DNA of 64,000 nt from Centropus unirufus (GCA_013397695.1 VYZI01000574.1:222473-286472); one strand, 5' to 3'. Counted from the first letter of the stretch, positions 39,071 through 51,515 are shown. Translations and numbers: made by a program. Notes: generated by a model from the letters alone, not told the origin.

Positions 39071-39731
39071 GTAAGAAGGCAATGTGCTGCAGCTTCATTG
39101 CCCCAGCCAGTCATGCTAACACTGTGTCTTCTCACAGAGTGCTCTGCCTGCTGCACACACCTAACCTCCACCTCAGGGACAGTCAGCTGTCACCCCTGAA
39201 GTGACAGGTAGCTCCCATCCATCTCTTGAAGCAGGGGGAGCTTCTCTGCTTGGCCCAGCCTTCCCTTCCCTACTACCCACACAGGAGGAATGCACAGGGC
39301 TCTGTGTGGCACAGAAAGCCTATCCTCACTCCCCAGACAGCAGCCAAGGTGCTGTCCTTCCCACCAGCAAGACCTGGCAGCAGGGTTTGCTCATCCACCA
39401 TTGGCCAGCGGAGCATCCATCATTAGGTGGATTAGCTTCTCCGCTGCAGGTGGAGAAGGTCTCAGGTCCCACACATTGCGGAGCAACTCCTTGGGAGCCT
39501 TGGATACAATAATTCAGACTAATAAGGATCTGGTTGCAAGACTGGTCCCAGTGACCAGCAAGAGGACAAGGGCTTCCTCACAGTGTGTGCCTGTGTTGGG
39601 GGGCGGCTAGCCAGTAAGGGAGTGTCACTAACCCTGTGTGAAGAGTAGAATTTACTAACCACACGGCAGTGGTTTACATGGAGCATACAGTTGTCCCTCC
39701 TGCTGATCTCTCCTGCTGATCACTTTAATAG
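39071..39731 (+). other. Intron E-F with duplicated 13-mer near the exon F acceptor
   Basis: About 0.66 kb. Immediately before exon F, the 13-mer tcctgctgatctc (39698-39710) is followed by tcctgctgatcac (39711-39723). Each carries a CTGAT that could serve as a branch point. The acceptor 'cactttaatag' has few pyrimidines, so exon F looks weakly defined. I see nothing else here. Confidence 0.7.
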
Positions 39732-39800
39732 GCAAACCTGTCTTCAGGAAGGTCCAGGCTAGAGATCATCCTCTTCCTTGCACCTTCGTCACCATTCAAG
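39732..39800 (+). CDS. SLC8A1: Na+/Ca2+ exchanger, 69-nt cassette exon F
   Basis: The exon lies between 'ctttaatag' and 'gtacct', phase 1 on both sides. It gives a split Gly codon followed by KPVFRKVQARDHPLPCTF and VTIQ. It corresponds to mammalian NCX1 exon F (QPVFRKVHARDHP...), with the same length of 69 nt. The first part is well kept; the last eight residues (PCTFVTIQ) are more diverged and include a Cys. It lengthens the CBD2 loop in ACDEF-type heart isoforms. Both splice sites are weak: the acceptor is poor in pyrimidines and the donor is GTACCT. That fits a cassette that is skipped in many tissues. Confidence 0.92.
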
Positions 39801-40475
39801 GTACCTGCAGTGTGACTCCCAAGGACCGTGGTGGTCTAACACAGACTGACTGGGATGTTTGCCTACTGACAGTTTAACTCCCTTCTCCAGTGAATCCAGT
39901 CATTTTTAGATCTCATATCTTTCTGTTCTATCCTGGGGTGGCCTGGAAGCAGGCTCAGTGGGGGTCTGCACAGAGACAGTGATAAAAGCCTGGCATCCGC
40001 ATGCCCTGAAGGTTGTACAGATGCCAATGAAAGCGTAGACCTGCTCCATTGTTTCTGTAGGCTCCCCTTCATCCCCTCTCTCAAGATTTGGGGCCAGGCC
40101 ACACCCTATGGATGGCTTCTCGAACCTGTATGACCTAGTCATGCCCTGATGCAGACCTGGAGAGCTGGGAAATGGAGCAGCCATAGTGATGATCTGTCCC
40201 CTCCCAGCACCCCTGTGGGAGAGGCAGCAGGTACCAGGTGATAATCGCTTCCCAAGCCCTGAGGGTAAACTGGCCTTCTGAGATTGGAGGAGTTGCAGAC
40301 GCCTTTGTAGCATTTTCCAGGGAAACTACAGTGTCTATTACTTCATGATCTCCTTCTCAGCTGCCCTCTTGCTCATGCTCCCACTCATAGGCATCCTAAT
40401 CTCTCACTGGTGGGAAGCCAGCTCCAGAGAGTGAGCAACGAGGCTTGGCTCACCGATGGGCTCTTTGCTTTGCAG
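39801..40475 (+). other. Intron after exon F
   Basis: About 0.67 kb with no exon, no recognised repeat and no unusual structure. It ends in the acceptor 'ggctctttgctttgcag'. Confidence 0.8.
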
Positions 40476-40606
40476 AGGAGAATGAAGAAAAGCAGCCACT
40501 GACCAGAAAGGAAGAGGAAGAGCGTCGAATTGCGGAGTTGGGGCGCCCAGTCCTGGGGGAGCACACCAAGCTTGAAGTCATCATTGAGGAATCCTACGAG
40601 TTCAAG
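40476..40606 (+). CDS. SLC8A1: Na+/Ca2+ exchanger, constant exon: CBD2 C-terminal half
   Basis: This 131-nt exon completes a split Glu codon (G|AG) and encodes 43 more residues: ENEEKQPLTRKEEEERRIAE, then LGRPVLGEHTKLEVIIEESY and EFK. It ends on a full codon. The segment forms the later strands of CBD2 and includes the acidic EEEERR run and the LEVIIEESYEF strand, near-identical in all vertebrate NCX proteins. Mammalian NCX1 starts DEYDDKQPLTSKEEEERR; here ENEEKQPLTRKEEEERR keeps charge but not identity. The acceptor is good; the donor G|gtacac is weak but the exon is constant in the family. Confidence 0.97.
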
Positions 40607-41727
40607 GTACACACATCCCCTGTCCCTGTTCTTCTTCCTCTCCGGCTGGGGATTCTCCTTTTGGGTTTGCACAACATTGCTAGGTACATGTTAATGAATC
40701 ATAGCAAAGCAAGGCACCTCCTGGCATCACAAAGTGTCAAGACAGGACCAAGAGACTCTTTGAAAGGTGCCTGAGCCAAGGGTGATGAAAGAATAGGGTC
40801 ACCCCAGTGAGATGGCTGTCCATTAACCTACAGCCGTGGTGCTTGGGAGATGATCCCAGACTGTCTGTCCCACTCATAGACTCTTTGTGATTATTATTGT
40901 ACGCACATAAATTTTGTGAGCCTGAGAGCTGACATTAAAGGATTCCAAAATGCTCCAGTTTGCATTAAAATATAACCTCATTCTCACAGTGATGCAGTAC
41001 AGCCAGCCACTATGTACAGGCGGTCTTGAGTGAGCCCCAAGCCTGGGACTGCCAGTGCAAAGGCAAGTACTTAAAGGCAAGTAAAGGTCGTGATGCTAAG
41101 CTGCTGTGAATAAGTGTGCCAGACCAAGAGCTGAAACCTGGCCATTTTATTATCTTTTCCATTTTTCTGTAGAATAAAAAATAACAGACCAGCTTTACTG
41201 TGTTACAGCAGTGGCTCCCTCCCTCTCATGTATTTGCATCTGAGGCATCACAGCATGCCAGCAGCCCTTAGGCTGCCTACCAAGAAGCATCTCCTGTCCA
41301 CTGCTGCCAGAGCACCTTCCCTGCCAGCACTGAGCTTAAGCTCCTGAACAGTACAGAGGCAGAGACTAGCTCCATGAATGGCCTTGGTCAAGTCCAGTTA
41401 GTGCTTTGGAGCAGCCTAGTAAAAATTCTTCCCAAGGTCTTTGGAACAGCAGGAGCTGTGGCGCCTCAACACTGTTTCCTGTTAAACGTCCATTGATATG
41501 GTTCAAGCTCCCATCATAAGCAGATTCAAAAGGTCTCTTTGAGTAGCAGTAAGGGTAATTTCAAGTACTTACCTTTACTTTCACTGCTGGAACTCTTTAC
41601 TGGAGCTTAAAATCTGCTAAGCTTTTCCCATGAGTGCATGTCTAGTAAGCACTAGCGTCAGTGGGTTTTAGCCCAACATCTCCAGCCCAATAGCCCCTAA
41701 TTCTCTCCTCTGCATCTCCATCCACAG
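40607..41727 (+). other. Intron between CBD2 exons
   Basis: About 1.1 kb. I see no exon, CR1 fragment or tandem array. It ends in the acceptor 'tgcatctccatccacag'. Confidence 0.8.
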
Positions 41728-41827
41728 AACACAGTGGACAAACTCATTAAGAAGACAAACCTGGCCCTGGTGGTTGGCACAAACAGCTGGAGGGAGCAGT
41801 TTATAGAGGCTATTACTGTCAGCGCAG
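41728..41827 (+). CDS. SLC8A1: Na+/Ca2+ exchanger, constant exon: CBD2 end and linker
   Basis: This 100-nt exon encodes 33 residues, NTVDKLIKKTNLALVVGTNS then WREQFIEAITVSA, plus the first base of Gly. It is the end of CBD2 and the connecting segment before the second membrane bundle. VDKLIKKTNLALVVGTNSWREQF matches NCX1; NCX2 and NCX3 have His in place of Asn after GT, which favours the NCX1 branch. The acceptor is 'ccatccacag' and the donor 'gtgagt' is consensus. Confidence 0.97.
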
Positions 41828-44800
41828 GTGAGTTTGCACAACAGCTCCAGGTGAATTATGATCAGCCTCACTCATGTCTCAGCTTGGCTGTATTGGTTAT
41901 GTGGAGCAACAGGAGGCAAAAGAAGTGGCCGAGTTATTTGCAGCACCTGCATAAATAAGACAACTGATTAAACCATCGCCTGAGATCATCTTGTCTGATG
42001 TGTAGGAAACCTTCTACATTAAGTGTGTCTGTAGCACCCAGCAGAGAAACACCCTGACTATTATCAGATGGCAGAGGGGAAAAGTCATTTCAGTGAGAGA
42101 TCTCGGAGGTGAACAGTGTTTGAAGTCAGTGGCATAAATCATGCTGTTATGAACCAGCAATGCTCCCTATCCTTGATGCTCCCCGTACTGCTGTGGTGAG
42201 GACAACACAGTACTGGGGGTGGCAAGCCCTGTAGTCAGCCACTGGCTTCTTCTCTCCATGGGCCAAAATTTGCCCTTCACTTCCTGCTTTCAGCGACTCC
42301 TACGGCTCCAGCCAGCTGTGGCTGGAGGTTAAGGCTTAGCAGCCCAGTAGCTGCAGCATCAGTTTTATCTGTGGTCATGTCAGATCGAATCTGATCATGC
42401 CTTCCCTCTCTTGGAGAATTGCCTTTCCCTCAGAAATACCCCGTTGTACTCTTCTTATAGGTGACAGTGCCATGTTTACCTTTAAATCTAGTATAGGATA
42501 TATATTATCTGTGGAAGATGAAAGAAAGAAGGTCTCCTCCACGTGTGGTTTTAATAGTTGAAGGTGCCGTAACTCACTGGCTGGATGTAACAACCTCACA
42601 ACCCAATTTGACTTGCATGCACGCATGAGGGAAAAACTCAACCAGTTTAGATTAAATCACTAGGGAAGGCAATTTGATCTCATCTGGCTAACTGTGCATT
42701 GAAATGCATGGGGAAACAATCAAACTTCCTACCTCAAGCTCTGCTTTAAGGGTAGCACAAAGGAATTAAAAGTGATAGCCTTACCATTTACCTCTGAAAA
42801 TGAGGACAGGACATCGTGCAGCAGCCATCTCCTCAAATTGTCAACCCTCCTCTTGCAGCACAGTTATTCTTTGAGTCTCCAGCCAAGAGCTTCCCATCAT
42901 TTTGAATATGGCATGAACACATCATGTAAGACAATCTCTGCTGCAGATTTTATAGCTAATACAGCTAAACTAATCTATGACAAAATCAACTATTTAGTTT
43001 CATTTCCACATTAAAGGTAATCACTGCTACTTGTATCCCACCTCTTACACAAGAAAAGTCTGCAGTTATGTGCAAGACCAATCGCCACTGTTTCTTGAAT
43101 ATACAGCCAGCATCAGTGCAGACAGGATGATTACAAAACATTTAAGGCATATTTCAGTGAATATGAGGTGCCCCATGCAGCTGGGGAACAATAGTTTGCC
43201 TTTGAGTTCTCAAACTGCTTTTATTTTTTTGCCAGGATTTAGTTCCTCAAACTTTGTGACAAGCAAGTTAAAATGCCTTAAACACTGGAATTTGGGTTTG
43301 AGTTTTTCCCTGCAGCCCACCATGGAAAGCAGGTGAACATCATACATTCCCACTTCAAAATGTAATATCCACGTTGAGAAAAGAAACGTTAAAACCCCAT
43401 TTCCCATTCAGTGAGCGGCTGGTGGCAATGTTGGTAGGGAGGCTGGGCAACAGAGCAGGGGGAGGATAGGTCTGTAGAAGAGCAGCCGTGCCACACCATG
43501 CCATGCCATCCCATGCTTTCTGTGGGGCTGAGCTGGAGCCTCTTACTCATAGCTGCCTTTAGTTTCCACCCAACAGCCTGAAAAGTTTCTTCCATAGAAA
43601 AAACATCCTGGGCTTTATAAGCCTGTTCCTGAAGGCACCTCTGGGTCACCATCCAACCTCGTTCTGCATTTCAAGTGACCTTGTCAGGATCTGGTGAGCT
43701 TTTCAGAAAAGACGTTGTTGCCACTTAACAACATGACAGATCTCGATGAGCTTTATGACTTTAGCACTCATGTTCATCTTTCAGTCTGTTTTATCATCTC
43801 AATAAAGATTTAGATCCATTACAGTCCTACTGCCATACAGCTAAGGAGAAGATTGAAATATCAGCCGCAAAATTACAGTGTAATCACAGCATGGTGTATC
43901 CTGCCAGTACCAGCCTTTGTACAATAAGCTAAAAAAACAGGCCAACATAGGCTTTCCAGGCTGAAAAACTGTCCCTTAGCTCCACAACAATGCACAGGGA
44001 TAGGGTATATCTCCAAAATAGTAACACCATGCCACTGATTAGCTGCTGTTTCTGCCAAAGTGAGTTTGAACTTTTAAAGCCAAGCAAGACATGATTTTCC
44101 ATCAGGTTTTTGTAGAGACATCAGTTTTCCTGCAGCTTCTATCTTATCCAAAGATGATGTCCATCAGCCAGGGTATGTGTCCCAGGGCTGAACCACCCTC
44201 CTGGAGAAGGTGTTTCTCCTCATGTTGCCATCCAGACTGCAGTTTGTGGCCATTGCCCCTTGTTGTATCACCTGTCAGTGCAGGGAGGAGTTTCACTCTT
44301 TCCTCTGTACCTGCCTTGCTCTCACTGGCTCTGTCACTATTTTCTCCCCTGCTGTGAGCCCCAAGGATGCCAGCAAAATGCAGGGTTAACATATACTAGA
44401 GCTGGGTCAGATGGAGAGTAGATTGATACCCCTTACAGATGGCTCTTGAGGGTGATCACAATCTGAATGATGTCTCAATTCCTCAATTGGCTTTTCATCA
44501 CCACCTTTGTGATGAGGCAGAAAACAGCTGTTACAAGCAGCAACAGAGCAAGCGGCACAGCAGCACCTTCCTCCAGTAACTGTTGCCATGGTGGTTCAAA
44601 TGCAAACAGGAGGAGTTTTTGCCTATGCCACCGCTCTGTTGTTGCGCACTGTGCCAGGTTGGGCAGCTCCATGTTCACCATGAAGCCCACCCAGAGGACA
44701 GGCTGGCCAGTGGGCTAGTGAAATGCCTCATCAGAGTTGCTGTAGTCACCAGCCCTGAGGACCTCACTGGTGAGGTCAGCCCTACACGATGGGAACTCAC

Positions 44801-46251
44801 TGGAGGCTGGATGCCACCTGGCTTTGTAGAGACAGGTGAGATGCCACTGCCTGGAGCAGGGAAGGGAGAAACTGAGACACTTGCTTGGATCCTCATGGAC
44901 TTGCTGGGACTGACAAGATGAAGATGTGCTGGGTCTGTGCTGAGAGAACCAGATGAGGAATCTGGTGTGGGGGGCAGGACAGTCAGATGTCTACTGAGCT
45001 GTTTACCTGTGACCCACAGTGAGCTTATGGGTACCAGTCAGCCTACATGTGCAGGGGGCATGGCTGTGGATGCACAGCTCCTCCAGAGCCTTTCAGGGCA
45101 TGCAACAGCTTGCATTCAGGGCCTGAGAATCCCCAGGACATATCAGGTAGGATGGGCACAAGGACTCGCATCCTAAATTTTCCACCTGTGCTGTAGACAC
45201 AGATCTTGCAGGTGTTGTAGGGGCCACCGCCATGAGCAGAGTTCTATGCAGGGCCAAGCACTCAACACACCACCAGGAGAGCCAGGGTATGATGCACACA
45301 ATGTGTCTGGTGAGCCAACATGGAAGTCAGGACTGCTGGCAGACTCGCACTGGGAAAACGACCCCTGCAAGGGGTCAACAACAGATTGGTGAGAAGTGAA
45401 GCACTGCTATGGATCGGGGATAGAAAATAAAGAGAAGGAAAGTGCCCTTTTGCTGTGACAAGTTATGTCCCATAGCTGACTCATGACCCAAGGTGCTTGT
45501 CAGCTGTCTGGAAATGGTACAAATGGAAAAACATTTTCACATGCAGGCTGTGTCTATTGACCTTGTCTCAGACCAGACCAAAAGGAATGGGCAGCCAGGG
45601 CTCATAGGCATGTAAAAGGACAGGGAAATGCCACTGGGAAGGACAGGTTGCAGTTATACCCCAGGGAGATTTTAAGATGAGTATTCTTCATGGTTGAATG
45701 ACAATTTGCAGAAAAGGTGAAGCATCAGAGCTAGCAGCTCAGCAGCCACCAAAAGCAACTGTTTTTCCAGAGAAATGGAAACAATAACAAGCGCTTGTGA
45801 AAAATGTCTCAAAAAGGGCTTCATTAAAGGAATCTCCACGAGGCGCATATTGCTTTTGGTGGGTTTTGCCCACACTGATAAACTCCAGTCAGCATGAGGC
45901 CGGTCATTCTCATGGCTTTCTGGGGAAAGTGTTCCTAAGCAGGGGACAAGTCCCAGTAAGCTTCTAGTAGTTAAACCCAGAGGTGCTAATGTGAGGTTCC
46001 ATGTTTTCTAAAGAGGAAGTTGGTTTTCAAGAATGACACCTTTAGAGGGTCTCTTTGTGTTGTAGAAAGGGGCCAGGAAAGACCATTGAGCCCCTCGGAT
46101 AGTTGCTGAGAAAATAAGATATTTGGAAGTCAAGACCTTCTAGGACCAAAATCATGAAAGACAGCACTAGGGGGCTACAGTATGCACACAAGCTTTGTCT
46201 AACCTCTCTCAGGATTGGCAAGTCTAATCAGACACTGGTGGTTTTCTCCAG
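41828..46251 (+). other. 4.4-kb intron before the second membrane bundle
   Basis: No exon is supported. A diverged CR1 3' fragment lies at about 44195-44310. The 42400-43400 part is relatively A/T-rich. Otherwise the sequence looks unique. The acceptor of the next exon is 'gtggttttctccag'. Confidence 0.75.
44195..44310 (-). mobile_element. Diverged CR1 3' fragment, minus orientation
   Basis: Phrases such as 'ctggagaaggtgtttctcct', 'catgttgccatccag' and 'cagtttgtggccattgcccc' followed by 'ttgttgtatcacc' correspond, by memory, to the complement of the CR1 3' region (tttttcctcatgtt..., cagtttgtgcccattgcccc, ttgtcctatcac). It is about 115 nt, with no coding frame left and uncertain borders. It is an old insertion in the intron. 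Confidence 0.6.
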
Positions 46252-46527
46252 GGGAAGATGACGATGACGATGAATGTGGGGAGGAGAAGCTGCCCTCCTG
46301 CTTTGACTACGTGATGCACTTTCTGACCGTCTTCTGGAAGGTTCTTTTTGCCTTCGTACCCCCAACAGACTACTGGAATGGCTGGGCTTGCTTTGTTGTC
46401 TCCATCCTCATGATTGGCCTCCTGACAGCTTTCATTGGTGACCTGGCATCCCACTTCGGCTGCACCATTGGTTTGAAGGACTCAGTCACCGCAGTTGTGT
46501 TTGTTGCACTGGGGACATCGGTACCAG
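46252..46527 (+). CDS. SLC8A1: Na+/Ca2+ exchanger, exon with TM bundle 2 start and alpha-2 motif
   Basis: This 276-nt exon completes Gly and encodes 91 residues. First comes an acidic linker (EDDDDDECGEEKLPSCFDY), then an amphipathic helix with VMHFLTVFWKVLFAFVPP. Two hydrophobic membrane segments follow (about WACFVVSILMIGLLTAFI and VTAVVFVALG). It ends in the alpha-2 signature GTSVP, whose Asp codon is split G|AC across the next intron. The alpha repeats form the sodium and calcium binding sites in the membrane, and that Asp is a core ion ligand in the family. The Cys in LPSCFDY corresponds, as I recall, to the palmitoylated cysteine of mammalian NCX1. The five-Asp linker fits NCX1 better than NCX2 (EEEEE-type) or NCX3 (DEDEDE-type). 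The donor gtaagg is strong. Confidence 0.97.
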
Positions 46528-47904
46528 GTAAGGACAACAGGGTTTGTTGTGAAGGTCCATCTAGGCACAGTCTGGGTTTGAGTTTGGGCTGAAGAAGCTG
46601 AGCACAGTGAGGTCCTCAGCTGAAGACAGATTTGAGGTGTATGTGGAAGTTGTTTTTCAGACTCAGCTGGACTGAGAAGATGGAACCAGGATGTGAATTC
46701 AGTACCTTGGAAATTATTTCAAGGACCTTCCCCTTGTAAAGTCTGTGAAGTATCTATTTCTGTGGACAGCCTCCATGGCTTACACTCTCACAGAAGGAAG
46801 TTGGTCTTCAATTTAAATGCTGCCTATTTTGACAGTCCTGTGTTTTCTTTCTGAACATCTGCTCCTTTAACCTTTCCTCACATGTGAGTTAGGTGCTCAG
46901 GGAACTCTACCCAGCAGAGATATTTTAGTGCGAGACTAGATTCAACTTTGGTTCAGATGGATCAAGGTGAGGTTGCTGAGCTTGGGGAGCTGCTCAAAAT
47001 ACAATTTGTGAAGATCCTAGAAGGTCCTGGTCCCACAAATATTTGGAGATGTATCTCTGATCAAGTGGTCACCCAGGCTTAGAAAACAGCAGAGACTGAG
47101 TACAGACCAGTAAGAGGAAAAAGACCCACCAGTTTTTATACTTGCATGCCACTTTGTCTTCCCAATGTACATAGACTTGCTGCAACCCAGCTTCCTTTTC
47201 TGCTGACTGAGCCAAGGGCTGAACTGGTGTGCTGGAGAGGATGATCCCAGTGACACAGTTGCTCTGGGAAGCCCCATGTCAGCTTGTTTGAGAGGGCCTG
47301 TGCCCTCCACTCACCTTCTTCCATGGGCTGTGTTTTCCAGACATGTCCTGGTTCCTGGTCAAGAGGCTCTAAGCCAGCCCGACCACCCCAATGTTGGTCA
47401 CACCTTCCCTAGCCCCCCACAGACTTCCAGTGATCAGCACTCAGGTGCTCAAAGATCTTGAAATTGTTCCAATGTTATCTGAGCCCAAAAAAAGCAGCAG
47501 CAGAACCAAAGGGAAGAATAGATTTGGGCAAGGAACAAAAGAAGGAGCATTTCAGACCTCTGGCACTTTTAGTCATGAGCTTTGTGGGGCTGTCTCACAC
47601 CCCTGACAGTTCTTCTCTTCTGCTTTTGTCAACAAAAGGTGGCATTTAAAATGTTCTTTTTAGGATATATTTGCCTGCTGTTATTTGAACTAGCAGATGC
47701 TCCCAGACTTTGTTGTGCTAGCTGGGTGATAGTTGGGCTTCTCCACACTGGGGAGGTACAGAGTGCTTTCCAGGAAGCAGTCAAACATCACACATGCAGT
47801 GATATCAAGACTGTCAGGGACCTCCCCTGCATTAAAACCACCACTCAAGCTTGCAGAAGTGCACATGATTGTTTCCACACTCTGGCGTGTGCTGGCAGTG
47901 TGCC

Positions 47905-47975
47905 CCAGGAATATGGAGCTTCCCTCAGTATGGCCCCAGACGCCCCACAGCTCGCTTCAAGCAAGAGATGACACT
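47905..47975 (+). repeat. Left arm of 71-nt inverted repeat
   Basis: This segment begins ccaggaatatgg and ends caagcaagagatgacact. Its reverse complement is found at 48783-48853 with 64 of 71 positions identical by eye and no gaps. The arms are 807 nt apart. It could be two opposed copies of an unrecognised interspersed repeat, or the ends of a roughly 950-nt element. I see no clear target-site duplication. Confidence 0.85.
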
Positions 47976-48782
47976 CCTGCAGTGGCAGTTGCAGAGTCTC
48001 AGATACATCAACACAACCGCATTACTGTACCATCACCAAGGCTAAGAACACAGGGAAATGCCTTTCCTTTCCTCAGCAGTCAGATACATTTCCATGAGTT
48101 TTGGTGTTTGGTTTTTTTCTAAATAAAGCAGTCTTTGATTTCTTTGCTTCAAATGGCCCCTCTCATTGTAGCTATAGGTGTCCAACCCCTCCGGCTACAT
48201 GGAACTGGGTCTTCATGCCAAGGGTTTGCTTCACTGTCTCACCTTGGAGCCCTGTTGGGAAGGTGCCTAAAGGAAATTCTGTAGAATTAAAAAAACCTAG
48301 AATCTGACCTTACCATTTGCTTTTTCTGAGCCGCGCTCTGCTGCCTGTACCCCATGTGATCTGGGGCTGCAGATGTATTAAGGATTCATCTTCTTATCAT
48401 TCACTGAGAGTGCTCACCGGGATTAAATCCAGATGCTAATCCCCCATCCTGCTCACCTCTGCAGATCCAGGGTAGGTTTGGATGTAAAATCAGCACTGCT
48501 TGTCCACTCAACACAAGATCTGCCATTATATAGCCAGATGAGTTTTATCACAGCTCTTTCTCCACCAGTATTAGAGGTGGTGGGATGCAAGACACTGAGA
48601 AAAGGTGAGGCAAAAGGTTTTGGAGAGACATCATTAAAGCAAACACAGAAACACAAGACAAAATTTCAGGTATGTACAAACCATTGTGCCTCCCACAAAG
48701 CTTTTTCAACCTCTTCAGTTTTGTTGCAAGTAAACAAATTGGTGGATGGGGGAGAAGAGCCCAACGCTGTGTAGTACTGGAA

Positions 48783-48853
48783 AGTGTCATCTCTTGCTTG
48801 AAGCAGTCTGTGGGGCATCTGGGGTAATACTGAGGGAAGCCCCATATTCCTGG
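48783..48853 (-). repeat. Right arm of 71-nt inverted repeat
   Basis: The reverse complement of this segment matches 47905-47975 at 64 of 71 positions. Similarity stops abruptly at both ends of the 71-nt block as far as I can align by eye. Confidence 0.85.
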
Positions 48854-49076
48854 ACATTGACATTTCCCTCCTGGGCATTTCTAGCCCCTGACTGTCACTC
48901 ATGCTTTTGCAAGATATGCCCGTCCCTGGGAGTGCCCATAGATGGGAGTGTAGCCTGTTCCCATACCCACTGTATTCATATATTCATACCCAAGTGAAGC
49001 CATTGACCAAGCTGCCTGCTGCCTTCCCCCTTACCTGGCAGTTTCTTGAGGGTTTCTCTACACCTTCCCTTTGCAG

Positions 49077-49453
49077 ACACGTTTGCCAGCAAAGTAGCAG
49101 CAACACAGGACCAGTATGCAGATGCTTCCATCGGGAATGTCACCGGGAGCAATGCTGTGAACGTTTTCCTGGGCATTGGGGTAGCTTGGTCCATTGCAGC
49201 CATTTACCACGCGGCACACGGACAAGCCTTCCAAGTCTCACCTGGCACCCTGGCCTTCTCTGTCACCCTCTTCACCATTTTTGCTTTTATCAGTGTGGGA
49301 GTGCTGCTCTACCGGCGGAGACCTGAGATTGGAGGTGAGCTGGGGGGGCCACGGACTTCCAAGCTGCTCACCACCTCACTCTTTATCCTCCTCTGGCTTT
49401 TGTACATATTCTTTTCCTCTCTAGAAGCCTACTGCCACATAAAGGGCTTCTAA
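49077..49453 (+). CDS. SLC8A1: Na+/Ca2+ exchanger, terminal coding exon (alpha-2, last TMs, C-terminus)
   Basis: The exon completes the split Asp of GTSVPD and encodes 124 more residues to TAA at 49451-49453. It holds the rest of the alpha-2 repeat (TFASKVAATQDQYADAS, IGNVTGSNAVNVFLG), including the conserved Asn of NVTGSN that helps bind ions. Two more membrane segments follow (LAFSVTLFTIFAFISVGVLL and LFILLWLLYIFFSSL), with the conserved cytosolic loop YRRRPEIGGELGGPR between them. The protein ends EAYCHIKGF. NCX1 ends HIKGF, NCX2 HIRGF and NCX3 YIKGF, so this end matches NCX1. The HAAHGQAFQVSPG loop is close to mammalian NCX1 (HAANGEQFKVSPG). The coding end looks intact. Confidence 0.98.
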
Positions 49454-49474
49454 GGGGACAATCAGAGATAGTAA

Positions 49475-49538
49475 ATATATATATCTATACTTATCTATAT
49501 AGTGTGTTATATAGGTATAGATATAGATATAGATATAA
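49475..49538 (+). repeat. ATAGAT/TATATA-type microsatellite in 3' UTR
   Basis: A TA-rich stretch (aatatatatatctatac) is followed by about four copies of the hexamer ATAGAT at 49516-49538. It lies only 25-85 nt after the stop codon, so it would be in every mRNA form, and its length is likely variable between individuals. Confidence 0.85.
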
Positions 49539-49563
49539 TGCTGTGTATAATGAACAGAGAAAG

Positions 49564-49569
49564 AATAAA
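49564..49569 (+). terminator. Candidate proximal polyadenylation signal AATAAA
   Basis: A perfect AATAAA lies 111 nt after the stop codon, followed by 'tgagatttgccatgttcac'. The downstream region is only moderately GT-rich, so use is uncertain. Confidence 0.4.
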
Positions 49570-51509
49570 TGAGATTTGCCATGTTCACACACCTGCTGAT
49601 GGAAAGTGGCTTTGGACCATCCTTTGAACTAGACAGGACCCCAAAGCCAGCAGGACCCCTTCCCAGCAGCAACCCTGTCCAGGAGCCCATCAGCAGGGCC
49701 CTCTCTGCAGCTCTACTAACAAGAATAGCTAATAGCCACTGAGCCCTTTGCCATCGCTTTCTCCCACCTGCCGCCTCCCTGGGAGGATGGATACAAAGGG
49801 GACTGAGATGCCTCAGTACGGGGAAGGCCAGAATCGCTGGTGTTCAATGGAGCACTGGGAGAGGGAAGGAGAGGAAAGCAAGGGTCCTGATTTCCGACCA
49901 ACATCCGCCTACCTTCACCATTTGGGAATGTCCCCTCTGGCCTTGTTGAAGAGAAGGAAGAGACCAGACTGAAGACAAGCAGAAGCTGGGAGCTTTCTAA
50001 GGATAGAACACGAACCATTTTCGTCATTGATTTAGGATGGGGTTTTTTTTTTGTTATTTTGGCATGTGTGCAACTAGCATTTCCCCGCCACATGCCCCTT
50101 GCCTCCTGCCCTCCGTGCTTCAGGGATGCACAGCCACAGCCTCATGTCCCAGTGTCCTAAGCCGAGGCTAAGTGGAGTGGCAGGGCTTTTTCTCCCACCT
50201 CATCTGCCTCCTCAGGCATGCTGTCATGGTACTTGTAACATTAGCATGAATGAAATTAACCCTATCTGTATATAGCGTCCTATAGCGATAGTCCTTCCAG
50301 CCACGTGAGCATTGCAGATGCAAGTGTTTTCTTTTCACTCAGTTTTATTTATTTTAGTTTGTTTTGTTTCCCCATAGCTTTTTGTTCTTTTTTTTTCTTT
50401 CCTCTTAGTGGAGTTAAAAGGAGGGAAAGCTGTCCCCATTTATTGCTCCACAAGAACTAGTAACGGTCACATAGATGCAGGTTTTCAGGAGGAGGAAAAT
50501 ATACACCATAGGTACTGCAGGTTCTGCTGCCTTGTATGGCCAAGGTCCTCCCCACAGCAGCCAGTCAGGGACATGCTGAAGCCAGTGGGAAGGCCTCCAC
50601 CATCACAGGGGATTTATACAAAGTCCCAGGGAGTGATGAGGATGAGCAGCACCCAAGCCTGAGAGGAATGAGCATGGCTGGCTCCCAGCACCTCTCCTGC
50701 CTCTGCCTTTATAACCCATGGTTGTTTCAGAACCCCTTGGCTTCCCACTGTGCCCTGTGTCCCAGAGGTCTAGTGTCAGCTCTTGCTTCTAAGCACTAAG
50801 CCATCAGGATCAGTCCGCAAAGCTGGTCCTTTCCCACAGCCATCTGAAGGCGGAGTAATTCAGTGTAAGGACTGAAGGGCCATAACAGATCGATGAGACA
50901 GTGAGGTGTAACTCAACATCACTCCTCAACTCCAGCAGTGCAGGCTGGGGCACCAAGCTACGCCTGGGATATGTGAGTACAGAGCTCCCCTGGGCACAGT
51001 GGTAACATTGTGCAGTGGTAGTGAGAGAATTCTCCACTACCTAAGTCTTTTACCAGGCTTCCTTGAGCCCCAGCCACGCAAACACCCAGCCTGCACACCC
51101 ACTGGTGAGCTCTTCCCACCTAGCTGAAAATCACATCAGAAGTTTGCACCATAACCAGCTGGCTGGGGGAATTTGTAGTTCTTTTGAACAACCTGTGGAA
51201 ATTTTAATTAGCCCATTGTAAGATTTTTTTCTAAGAGTATGAAGTTGTGGGGTTGGATTTTATTGTCTTCTCAAGCCTTTTATTCGCTCTTGGTGAGTTT
51301 GGGGGGGTTCTTTTTTGTTTCTCTTTGCTTTGATGGAAGAATCAAACACAGGCACAGGTTGTTCAGGTTTATGGTTACGTTTATGTACAATTATTTCATT
51401 TTCACCTGCTTGGCTTTAATGATTTTTTATTGTGTGTATTTCCCACCACTATATGCAGTGAGTCCACTAATTGTGATGATCCTTATCAATGGTACACAAT
51501 GCACAAACA

Positions 51510-51515
51510 AATAAA
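51510..51515 (+). terminator. Candidate distal polyadenylation signal AATAAA
   Basis: A perfect AATAAA is followed at once by 'gtttgtaatgatccctgatg', with GT-rich sequence in the expected downstream window. It comes at the end of a T-rich block, and I favour it as the main 3' end among the signals seen. Confidence 0.5.

Larger units (their letters stand above)
46528..49076 (+). other. Last coding intron, carrying a 71-nt inverted repeat
   Basis: About 2.5 kb without exon. Its main feature is a pair of inverted 71-nt segments at 47905-47975 and 48783-48853. The acceptor of the final exon is 'acaccttccctttgcag'. Confidence 0.8.
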